From contig DYJB01000040.1 of NCBI GenBank assembly GCA_020723365.1, forward strand, positions 12,089-18,821: a stretch of 6,733 nt of DNA. Reading direction: 5' to 3'. The notes under the pieces were generated by a model. The model was given only the letters and a program-made list of their open reading frames with translations, ran no database searches and was not told where the DNA came from. This document shows, piece by piece, positions 1-5,886 of this stretch (position 1 is the first letter of the stretch; each line of letters opens with the position of its first letter). The DNA comes from Candidatus Aquidulcis sp. Lineage in GTDB: Bacteria > Chloroflexota > Anaerolineae > Anaerolineales > E44-bin32. The translations under genes were made by a program, and so were the position numbers.

Positions 1-128
1 CCCAGCAGCATCCGGACTCGTACCGCCACCTGCTGGTGCGCGTGACCGGCTACAACGCCTACTTCACCACCATCGGCCGCGAGCTGCAGAACGAGATCAT
101 CGCTCGCGAGAGTCACCGGATGCGATGA
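1..128 (+). CDS. Glycyl radical enzyme, C-terminal end (partial)
   Basis: The window opens inside this gene; codons run from base 3 and stop at TGA 126-128. The 41 visible residues carry the glycyl radical motif RVTGYNAYF. It matches the family signature (RVSGYAV in pyruvate formate-lyase), so the glycine at 48-50 is the expected site of the stable radical. Twenty-five residues follow that glycine, the same spacing as in pyruvate formate-lyase. The ending, with GRELQNEIIARE, is the usual amphipathic C-terminal helix of the pyruvate formate-lyase/decarboxylase/dehydratase/succinate-synthase superfamily. The subclass cannot be told, because the active-site cysteine and substrate pocket lie upstream of the window. 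The stop overlaps the start of the activase gene by four bases (ATGA), which fits an enzyme and activator pair made together. The protein would be cytoplasmic, oxygen-sensitive and active only under anoxia. Family assignment is strong; substrate is unknown. Confidence 0.9.
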   Translation, partial: QQHPDSYRHLLVRVTGYNAYFTTIGRELQNEIIARESHRMR

Positions 129-1084
129 CCTGCGGGCAAATCCTTCACCTGCAGCGGCTGTCCACCGAGGACGGGCCGGGGATCCGAACGACCGTTTTCT
201 TCAAGGGCTGCCCGCTGCGCTGCGCCTGGTGCCACAACCCCGAGGCCATCCTGCCGCGCCTGCAGACGCAGTGGTTTGCCGGGCGCTGTCTCGCATGCCG
301 CTCCTGTCTCTCGGTATGCCCGAACGGCTGCCTGAAGATGACCGAGGCGGGGCTGCGTATCGATGGCGAACGCTGTCAGGCGTGCGGGCGGTGCGTGCAG
401 GCCTGCCCGGCGGGAGCGTTGGAGGCGCTGGGCAGCGTGTGGTCCGCCGAGGCGCTGGTGCGGGAACTGGAGAAGGACCGGGCCTACTTCACGGCCTCCG
501 GCGGCGGCGTGACCCTCTCGGGCGGCGAGCCCACCCTCCAGCCGGAGTTCGCCGAGGAGATCCTGCGAGGCTTGAGGCGGGCCGGCATCCATACCGCCCT
601 GGACACCTGCGGGCTGTGTTCGACCGAGACGCTGGCGCGGCTGGTTCCTCACTCGGATCTGGTGCTCTTCGACCTCAAGGTCCTGGACGAGGGCGAGCAC
701 CGTCGGCTGACGGGCCAGTCGAACCAGCAGATCTTGCGCAACCTGGACTGGCTTGGAGAGCATGCCCTCGAGCATGGCCGCCCGGAGATCTGGATCCGCA
801 CGCCCCTGATCCCGGGGGCCACGACCGACAGCGGCAACCTGGGCGCCATCGCCGGTTTGCTGCGTGAACGCTGGGCAGCGCAGTTGACGCGCTGGGAGCT
901 GTGCGCCTTCAACAACCTGTGCCGCGATCAGTATCGGCGGCTGGGGCTGACCTGGGCCTATGAGCAGACGCCGCTCATGACGGCGGAAGAAGTGGCCGCC
1001 TGCGAAGCGCAGGCGCGTGCCGCCGGTTCGGCGCCGTACGAGATTCGCGCGACCGGGGCCACGCGGCCCATCCACAGCCCGTAG
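125..1084 (+). CDS. Glycyl radical enzyme activating enzyme (radical SAM)
   Basis: This 319-residue protein should install the glycyl radical on the upstream enzyme by reductive cleavage of S-adenosylmethionine. The radical-SAM CxxxCxxC motif is C29, C33, C36, in GCPLRCAWCHNPE. An inserted ferredoxin-like domain follows, with two CxxCxxCxxxC clusters (C55, C58, C61, C65 and C84, C87, C90, C94), predicting two extra [4Fe-4S] clusters. SGGEP at 132-136 binds the SAM amino group. DTCG at 160-163 and a DLVLFDLK stretch near 180 are typical of the family. Such a two-cluster insert occurs in activases of glycerol dehydratase, benzylsuccinate synthase, choline lyase and aryl decarboxylases. It is absent from classic PflA, so the partner is probably not ordinary pyruvate formate-lyase. 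Length is normal and all key residues are present. The ATG at 125 sits in the ATGA overlap with the GRE stop; only a weak purine stretch precedes it, so coupled translation is likely. Confidence 0.95.
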   Translation: MTCGQILHLQRLSTEDGPGIRTTVFFKGCPLRCAWCHNPEAILPRLQTQWFAGRCLACRSCLSVCPNGCLKMTEAGLRIDGERCQACGRCVQACPAGALEALGSVWSAEALVRELEKDRAYFTASGGGVTLSGGEPTLQPEFAEEILRGLRRAGIHTALDTCGLCSTETLARLVPHSDLVLFDLKVLDEGEHRRLTGQSNQQILRNLDWLGEHALEHGRPEIWIRTPLIPGATTDSGNLGAIAGLLRERWAAQLTRWELCAFNNLCRDQYRRLGLTWAYEQTPLMTAEEVAACEAQARAAGSAPYEIRATGATRPIHSP

Positions 1085-1087
1085 GAG
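1084..1087 (+). promoter_or_regulatory. Ribosome binding site deciding a GTG start
   Basis: GGAG lies six bases before the GTG at 1094-1096 and overlaps the last base of the activase TAG stop (1082-1084). The next in-frame ATG is forty codons further in and would remove the first strand of the flavin domain, so this site supports the GTG start. Confidence 0.6.
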
Positions 1088-1093
1088 AGCAAG

Positions 1094-1972
1094 GTGGACT
1101 CATCCATCGCCCCGCTTACGTCCTTCAGCGATGACGACATCCGCCGCACCCAACCGGCGCTCAAGATCGGGCTGCTGGCCACGGTCACGCCGGAGGGGCT
1201 GCCTCACGTCACGATGCTCTCGACGCTGATGGCCTGCGGGCCGACCCGCCTGTCGTTCGGCCAGTTCACCGAGGGTCTCTCCAAGCAGCACCTGCGTGCA
1301 AACCCGCGTGCCGGCTTCATGATCATGGGACTCGATCGTCAGCTCTGGCGCGGGTCAGCGCAGTGGACCGAGACCGCCCGGCAGGGCGCCGAGTACGAGT
1401 ACTACAACAACGTCCCGATGTTCCGCTACAACGCCTACTTCGGCGTGCACACGGTCCACTACCTCGATCTGGTCCGCCACACAGGCCTCCGGCCGCTGCC
1501 GATGACCGCCATCATCCTGGCCTCGATCCAGACGATGCTGGCCAGGGTGCTGGCCGGCGCCCGGCATCCGCAGCCCGTGCTCAACGCGTGGACGCGCAGC
1601 TTTCTCAACAAGATCGACAACCTCAAGTTCCTGTCGTACGTCGACGCTGACGGGTTCCCGGTGATCGTCCCGGCCATCCAGACCCAGGTGCTGGATGAGG
1701 AGCATCTGGTGTTCTCGACCTCGGTCTACTCTCGGGAGCTCCTCCGAATCCCGGCCGGTGCCAGCCTGGCCGTCTTCGGGCTGGCGCTGACGATGGAGGA
1801 CGTTCTGACGCGCGGGACGTTCCTCGGATTCCGGCGCATGCACGGCGTGAAGGTCGGGGTGCTGCAGGCGGACTGGGTCTACAACCCGATGCCCCCGGTC
1901 CCGGGGCAGGTGCATCCTGCCCTGCCGCTGACGGCGGTTGGCGAGTTCGGTGGGCGCGGCGGGTCAGCCTGA
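1094..1972 (+). CDS. Pyridoxamine 5'-phosphate oxidase-like flavin-binding protein, two split-barrel domains
   Basis: A 292-residue soluble protein starting with GTG. Residues 25-94 look like the FMN-binding split barrel of the PNPOx-like superfamily: IGLLATVTPEGLPHVTML, then KQHLRANPRAGFMI, then LWRGSAQW. A second, more diverged copy begins near residue 177 (LSYVDADGFPVIVPAIQ), giving a tandem split-barrel layout. Between them lies an aromatic-rich segment (about 100-127, EYEYYNNVPMFRYNAYF followed by two histidines) and a helical stretch that I do not recognise from standard PNPOx proteins. Relatives bind FMN, F420 or heme and act as oxidases, reductases or sensors, so the exact activity is open. 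True vitamin B6 synthesis is unlikely given the length and layout. It lies nine bases after the activase and overlaps the kinase start by one base, so it is probably a functional partner of the GRE, for example as a redox or oxygen-protection protein (inference). Confidence 0.75.
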   Translation: MDSSIAPLTSFSDDDIRRTQPALKIGLLATVTPEGLPHVTMLSTLMACGPTRLSFGQFTEGLSKQHLRANPRAGFMIMGLDRQLWRGSAQWTETARQGAEYEYYNNVPMFRYNAYFGVHTVHYLDLVRHTGLRPLPMTAIILASIQTMLARVLAGARHPQPVLNAWTRSFLNKIDNLKFLSYVDADGFPVIVPAIQTQVLDEEHLVFSTSVYSRELLRIPAGASLAVFGLALTMEDVLTRGTFLGFRRMHGVKVGVLQADWVYNPMPPVPGQVHPALPLTAVGEFGGRGGSA

Positions 1973-3171
1973 TGGGCGAGGAGACGTCCGAATTGCAGGC
2001 CGTCCTGGCGGCCTACGATCTGGGTGAGCTGCAGGCCTCGGCCCGCGATCTGCGCGGAACGGTCAATACGTCGTTCTTCGTCGACACCCTCAAGGACGGG
2101 CGGCGCAGCCGCTACTTCCTGAGGCGCTACAAGCCCACCATCCAGCGGGACGAGATCCGCTTCGAGCACGCGCTCATCCGGCATCTGACCGAGCGCGGCC
2201 AGTGCCCGGTGGCGCGCGTGCATCCGACGCGGGAGGGCTCGACGGTCGTCGAACGGGGGGGCGCCTTCTACGCGCTGTTCGACTACCTGCCCGGAGAGGA
2301 TCGCTACACCTGGGTGCGGCCGCGCTGCCCGGCAGCGGAGTTGAGTGCCGCCGGCCGCCTGCTGGCGCAGTTCCACAGCGACGTAGCCGCCTTCCGCCCA
2401 CCGGGACATCGAGAGGAACCGCGCATCCTGCGCCTGCTCACGATCATCGCTCGGGAATGGGAGCGAGCCTGTCGGCGGCCCGGGTCGGACGCGTACCTGC
2501 GCTACGCGCTCGACCACGCTGACGACGTGCGCCGCCGGCTGGCGGCTGTGTCGTCGGCCTTGCGCCGATCGGCTGCCGGCCTTCCGACGGTCATCAACCA
2601 CTCGGACTACCATCCCGGCAACCTCAAGTTCGAAGGCGCACGCATCAGCGGGCTGGTCGACTTCGACTGGGCGAAGGTCGACCTGCGCGCCTTTGACGTA
2701 GCGCTGGCGACCTGGTACTTCTGCGCCTCGTGGGAGGGCGCGGCCGACGGGCGGCTCCGGCTGGGCGAGCTGGCGGCGTTCTTGCGGGGCTACCAGGGCC
2801 GGCTGCGCGAGACGGCGGGGATTGCGCCGCTGTCCGCAGCCGAAATGGCCGTTCTGCCCGACCTGATCCACGCTGGCAGCCTGTACATCCTCTACTGGGG
2901 ATTGCGCGACTATCTGAGCAAGCCGGTCGACCCGGACGAGTACCTGGTCTACCTGCGCCACAGCATCAACACGACTCGCTGGCTGAGCCGCCCGGTGAAC
3001 CGGCGTCGGGTGGCGGAAACGCTGCGCAGCCTGACAGGCCCGGCTCGCAGCCAGGCGACCCTAAGCGCTCGGCAAGCAGGGAGCGGGCCTCGCCCCGGAC
3101 AGAAGTTCGCGCCGACGTCCAACCGGAAGGTCAGACGCGGCGGGCAAACTACCAAGAGGAGGGGAGCATGA
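1972..3171 (+). CDS. APH/choline-kinase-fold phosphotransferase
   Basis: A 399-residue ATP-dependent small-molecule kinase of the aminoglycoside phosphotransferase (protein-kinase-like) fold. The catalytic loop is H210-S-D212-Y-H-P-G-N217, with D212 as catalytic base and N217 as magnesium ligand. The metal-binding DFD-type motif is D230-F-D232 in GLVDFDWAK. The N-lobe includes RGTVNTSFFV (28-37) as a nucleotide loop and YFLRRYK (48-54), whose lysine or arginines may contact ATP. The family includes homoserine kinase II, choline and methylthioribose kinases and 1-amino-2-propanol kinase, as well as antibiotic kinases. The sequence does not identify the substrate, and operon position argues against a resistance role. 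The ATG overlaps the previous stop as TGATG, which implies coupling. From about residue 358 the protein becomes a basic, low-complexity tail running into the cupin ribosome site. That tail may be non-functional read-through. The kinase call is firm; the substrate is unknown. Confidence 0.85.
   Translation: MGEETSELQAVLAAYDLGELQASARDLRGTVNTSFFVDTLKDGRRSRYFLRRYKPTIQRDEIRFEHALIRHLTERGQCPVARVHPTREGSTVVERGGAFYALFDYLPGEDRYTWVRPRCPAAELSAAGRLLAQFHSDVAAFRPPGHREEPRILRLLTIIAREWERACRRPGSDAYLRYALDHADDVRRRLAAVSSALRRSAAGLPTVINHSDYHPGNLKFEGARISGLVDFDWAKVDLRAFDVALATWYFCASWEGAADGRLRLGELAAFLRGYQGRLRETAGIAPLSAAEMAVLPDLIHAGSLYILYWGLRDYLSKPVDPDEYLVYLRHSINTTRWLSRPVNRRRVAETLRSLTGPARSQATLSARQAGSGPRPGQKFAPTSNRKVRRGGQTTKRRGA
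3155..3165 (+). promoter_or_regulatory. Strong ribosome binding site for the cupin gene
   Basis: The purine run AGAGGAGGGGA ends two bases before the ATG at 3168. It contains AGGAGG, an almost perfect Shine-Dalgarno core at normal spacing. It is much stronger than those of the other genes in the run and fixes the cupin start. It suggests the cupin is made at a higher level than its neighbours. Confidence 0.7.
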
Positions 3172-3548
3172 CCGGGTATGTTGGCAATATCGAGAAGGAA
3201 ACGGAGAAGAACAGGTTCTTCCGCAAGGTGCTGTATACGGGCAAGTACGCCCAGTTGGTGGTGATGTGCCTGCAGGGCGGGGAGGAGATCGGGAACGAGG
3301 TCCACAACGACGTCGATCAGTTCTTCCGCATCGAGGAGGGAGCGGCGACCTTCGTCTTCAACAACACGGAAAAGCACCACGTGGAAGAGGACGAGGCCGT
3401 CGTCGTTCCGGCCGGGACCTGGCACAACGTGCTCAATGCCTCCGCCAGCAAGCCCCTGCAGCTGTACACGATCTACAGCCCGCCCGAGCATCCCGACGGT
3501 ACGATCCACAAGACCAAGGCGGAAGCCGAGGCAGCCGAGCACCACTAG
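3168..3548 (+). CDS. Small single-domain cupin protein
   Basis: A 126-residue, one-barrel cupin. Cupin motif 1 is GEEIGNEVHNDVDQFFRIEEG (split over residues 38-58), with H46 and with acidic residues D48/D50 and Q51 where the second histidine and glutamate usually stand. Motif 2 is VPAGTWHNV with H86. The protein belongs to a widespread group of stand-alone cupins found in many anaerobes and archaea. That group shares the opening GYVGNIEKET, the EVHxDVDQFF core and the ending YTIYSPPEHPDGTIHKTKAEAEAAE. These proteins probably bind one metal ion, but their reaction has not been settled; isomerase, lyase, dioxygenase or ligand-sensing roles are all possible. The start overlaps the kinase stop as ATGA. 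Codons are richer in AAG, GAA, GAG and AAC than the neighbouring genes. It is the last gene of the plus-strand run and is followed by a strong hairpin. Confidence 0.9.
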   Translation: MTGYVGNIEKETEKNRFFRKVLYTGKYAQLVVMCLQGGEEIGNEVHNDVDQFFRIEEGAATFVFNNTEKHHVEEDEAVVVPAGTWHNVLNASASKPLQLYTIYSPPEHPDGTIHKTKAEAEAAEHH

Positions 3549-3566
3549 AGGCCCGACAGTACGAAA

Positions 3567-3605
3567 GCCGACTTCCGAAGTCCCCCCGGGACTTTGGAGG
3601 TCGGC
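3567..3605 (+). terminator. Strong 18-bp hairpin after the cupin operon
   Basis: Arms 3567-3584 and 3588-3605 pair over 18 positions with a three-base CCC loop, 18 bases after the cupin stop. Sixteen pairs are Watson-Crick. The other two are G-U wobbles if read as plus-strand RNA but A-C mismatches on the minus strand, so the structure fits the plus transcript best. No T-run follows, so it is not a textbook intrinsic terminator. It could be a U-less terminator or a 3' mRNA stabiliser. Confidence 0.6.
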
Positions 3606-3624
3606 AGGGCCTTCGATTGGCGGC

Positions 3625-3645
3625 CGGCGCCGACCGAAGGCGCCG
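3625..3645 (-). terminator. Possible hairpin after the GNAT gene
   Basis: CGGCGCC and GGCGCCG arms (7 bp) enclose a seven-base loop, 18 bases downstream of the GNAT stop on the minus strand. No T-run follows, and GC-rich DNA makes such short repeats fairly common, so a terminator role is weakly supported. Outside this and the 3567-3605 hairpin, the 115-base convergent gap shows nothing else recognisable. Confidence 0.25.
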
Positions 3646-3663
3646 AAGCCCCTGCTCCCGACG

Positions 3664-4692
3664 CTAGGTCGGTGCTGCCTGCGTCCCGAGTTCGCGCCCG
3701 GGGCGAAGTTCCAGTCCGTAGAGCGCCACTTCGCGATCGAGCTTCATGCCGGCGCGCGTGTACAGCCGCGTGGCGCCTGTCAGGCTTCCGGAGTCCACCC
3801 CCAGGCCGACGCGTTCGGCCCCCATCCGGCGAAGTGCGGCAAAGGAGTGCAGCAGCAGTGCCAGGCCCAGCCCGCGCTGCCTCCACTTCCGACGGACGCC
3901 CAGCACATCAACCCACCCCATCTGCGGATCATGGTCCGCCTGGCGCCGGCAGAGCGAGATGCCGGCCATCTCGTCGCCGTCCAAGGCCAGGAACCATGCC
4001 TCCGCCTCCGCCGGCCGCAACTGCGTGTTGGCAAAGCGGAAGAGGGCCAGACCCTGCTCGAAGGGGATGTCGATGTAGCCCCAGTGATCGCGGAAGGAAT
4101 CGCGCACGCAGCGATAGACGGCTTCGAGGTCGTGTGGATGCCGGTAGGGTTGTAGGCGAATGCCGGCCGGCCACTGCGGCGGGGCGGGGGGCGCACCGAC
4201 ATCGATCACCATCCTCCAATTCATGCGCACCAGGCGGAAGCCGAACGCCTGGAAGAGGGCCGTGCTGGAGAGGTGGCCGGGCCGGGTCGCCACGCGCGGC
4301 GCCACACGCGCCTCGGCCGGCACACGCCGCAGCGCCTGTAGCGAGCGGGTTAGCGACCAGGCAAGCAGGGCCGTTCCGATTCCCCGATTCTCCCAGGCAG
4401 GGTCGACGCGGGCCCAGATCCACGGGTTGACGGGCGGGTCAGAGAGTGTCCAGACTTCGGCGCAACCCACGATGGCCCCGTCCGGGGACAGCACCAGGCG
4501 CGTGTCGCGCGGCAGGTCGAACCCCGGGGCCAGCCACTCCTGCTGGTAGCGCTCGATGGTGTACGCCGGAGCGCCGAAGAGCTCCGCCTCGGCGGCGTTG
4601 AACATCGGAACCGCGGCGGGGACATCCATCAGCGTGGCGGGGCGCACGGTCAGGCCGAGATCGCGCAGATGACCGAAGTGCGGGTCTTTCAT
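3664..4692 (-). CDS. Tandem GNAT N-acetyltransferase
   Basis: A 342-residue protein with two GNAT acetyltransferase domains in one chain. The N-terminal domain starts around LTVRPATLMDV (14-24) and has the acetyl-CoA pyrophosphate loop in NRGIGTALL (102-110). The C-terminal domain (about 177-330) has the matching loop in QRGLGLALL (272-280). It also has a typical strand before it (VDVLGVRRKWR) and the late GNAT motif with ATRLYTRAGM (307-316). Both loops keep the R-x-x-G-x-G/A pattern, although often only one domain is active in tandem GNATs. The layout resembles mycothiol synthase (MshD), but no other thiol-synthesis gene is here, so substrate is unassigned. The chosen ATG at 4692 has GAGGAG six bases upstream; a longer reading frame would run into the peptidase gene and gives no recognisable protein. 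It is the last gene of the minus-strand run, 58 bases after the peptidase. Confidence 0.85.
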   Translation of the reverse strand: MKDPHFGHLRDLGLTVRPATLMDVPAAVPMFNAAEAELFGAPAYTIERYQQEWLAPGFDLPRDTRLVLSPDGAIVGCAEVWTLSDPPVNPWIWARVDPAWENRGIGTALLAWSLTRSLQALRRVPAEARVAPRVATRPGHLSSTALFQAFGFRLVRMNWRMVIDVGAPPAPPQWPAGIRLQPYRHPHDLEAVYRCVRDSFRDHWGYIDIPFEQGLALFRFANTQLRPAEAEAWFLALDGDEMAGISLCRRQADHDPQMGWVDVLGVRRKWRQRGLGLALLLHSFAALRRMGAERVGLGVDSGSLTGATRLYTRAGMKLDREVALYGLELRPGRELGTQAAPT

Positions 4693-4698
4693 CCATCG

Positions 4699-4704
4699 CT
4701 CCTC
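4699..4704 (-). promoter_or_regulatory. Ribosome binding site of the GNAT gene
   Basis: GAGGAG on the minus strand, six bases before the ATG at 4692-4690. A second ATG at 4696-4694 is only two bases from the site and in another frame, so 4692 is preferred. Confidence 0.65.
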
Positions 4705-4750
4705 GCCCAGCCTCGCCGCGCCCGCGGCACGGCGCCGGCGGGCTGTGAGA

Positions 4751-5884
4751 CTACGGGCTGAGGAAGCCCTCGGCGCCCAGGATGCCGTCGAAGGCCCGCC
4801 GGGCGCTCTCCCGGGCGGCCCGCCACCATTCAGGGTGGCGCGGGACGTAGAGGGCCTCGAATTCCCGGCGTGCCCAGCGCATCGCCGAGCGCGTGCGCGC
4901 ACCGTGGTGGTGGGCCTGATTCTCGTGCACCATTGCCCGCAGGCTGCGCGCCAGCGCCAAAGTTGAGTGACCGAGGGTGCCGAACTCGAACGCCGAAGCA
5001 TAGAAGCGCGTGCCCGGCCAGTCCTTCCCGGCGCGGCCGTACAGGCTGTCGATCATGTCGCCGCGCATGGCATAGAAGTCGCGGTCATCCGATTTGAGGA
5101 CGTGTGGGTAGCCGAATCTGCGGCGCAGCTCGTCGACCGGCCTGGGCTCGCGGGTCGAATGCACCAGCGACATCTGCCGCGCCGGCCCGAATCCGGAGTG
5201 GATGTCCAGCAGCGTTGCCGACGCGAAGGCCGGGACGACCGACTGCAGCAGCTCGATCAGCAGGCGCGATTCCTCCGCCAGCCCGGCGCCGCCGAAGTAC
5301 ATCCCCTGGGGATCGCCGTATTGACCGCGCAGGGCGGCGCGCTGGATGACGGGCGCGCCATGCCGCCCCATCGCCCGCGCCAGGCACAGGAGGAATCGTG
5401 CGGCGCTCAGCGGGGGAGCTTCCAACGGCCGCCGGGGGCCGAGGAAATCCCTCAGAAGCTCGTAGTCGCCGTTGAATTCCGGATCGTAGGGCTCCGCGGG
5501 AGGCAGGAAGTTGCGGTTGAGATCGACATTGCCGGCGTTCACCTTGCGGCGGTGATGCATCCCCCAGGGATTCAGGGCATGCACAAGCAACAGCCCGGTC
5601 GAGGCCGGATCCAATCGCGGCAGGTACTCCTCAACAAACAGGCGCAGGACAAAGGTACCGACGACGCCTTCGATGCCGTGCAGGCCGGTGATGAGGACGA
5701 GCAGGCGGGCGGGAGTCTGGCTGGGCGCGGCCACTGCCCAATCGACCGTCAGGCTGGTGTCGGCCACGAGCGGGCGCGCCTCGAGCCGCGCACCTTGCCA
5801 GGCAGGCAGCGCCGCCGGGAGCGCCTGGCGGAACCAGCCGCGCGCCGCCCCGTACGACGGTGGCCAGGGTGCGGGAGGGGCCAT
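4751..5884 (-). CDS. DUF2817 family M14-like zinc metallopeptidase
   Basis: A 377-residue protein of the DUF2817 group, related to M14 zinc carboxypeptidases. The zinc site is visible: H69 and E72 in GLHGIEG, and H229 in DIHSGFG. Other family marks are NPWG (105-108), NVDLNRNF (119-126, substrate carboxylate binding by analogy with M14) and the likely catalytic glutamate E300 in FEFGT. There is no signal peptide, so it is probably cytoplasmic. It would hydrolyse a small peptide or amide, though DUF2817 substrates are not established. The chosen ATG at 5884 lies two bases after the YfcC stop, which indicates coupled translation. An upstream in-frame GTG at 5959 would overlap the carrier gene by over 70 bases and adds only low-complexity residues. 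The carrier upstream suggests the peptidase processes an imported compound (inference). Active-site residues are complete and length is normal. Confidence 0.85.
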   Translation of the reverse strand: MAPPAPWPPSYGAARGWFRQALPAALPAWQGARLEARPLVADTSLTVDWAVAAPSQTPARLLVLITGLHGIEGVVGTFVLRLFVEEYLPRLDPASTGLLLVHALNPWGMHHRRKVNAGNVDLNRNFLPPAEPYDPEFNGDYELLRDFLGPRRPLEAPPLSAARFLLCLARAMGRHGAPVIQRAALRGQYGDPQGMYFGGAGLAEESRLLIELLQSVVPAFASATLLDIHSGFGPARQMSLVHSTREPRPVDELRRRFGYPHVLKSDDRDFYAMRGDMIDSLYGRAGKDWPGTRFYASAFEFGTLGHSTLALARSLRAMVHENQAHHHGARTRSAMRWARREFEALYVPRHPEWWRAARESARRAFDGILGAEGFLSP

Positions 5885-5886
5885 GC

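Noticed and set aside
113..1075. Long open frame on the minus strand opposite the activase gene
   Set aside because: It is rich in Arg, Gln, Gly and Ala with no domain, and lies opposite a gene with complete radical-SAM and ferredoxin motifs. High GC makes such antisense frames common.
1879..2961. Long open frame on the minus strand opposite the kinase gene
   Set aside because: It has no recognisable motif and mirrors the codon pattern of the real APH-fold kinase.
2730..3167. Upstream extension of the cupin reading frame
   Set aside because: The extension is an Arg/Pro/Gly-rich shadow of the kinase gene. The ATG at 3168 has a strong ribosome site and starts exactly where family members start.
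1972..3171. Antibiotic resistance gene
   Set aside because: The APH fold is shared by many metabolic kinases. The gene is coupled to a GRE operon with no mobile element nearby.
3608..3652. Second outer stem in the convergent gap (CTTCG at 3611-3615 with CGAAG at 3644-3648)
   Set aside because: It is short and competes for bases with the 3625-3645 hairpin, so it is not distinguishable from chance in GC-rich DNA.
4693..5001. Upstream extension of the GNAT reading frame
   Set aside because: It overlaps the peptidase gene and has no GNAT similarity; the ATG at 4692 has a good ribosome site.
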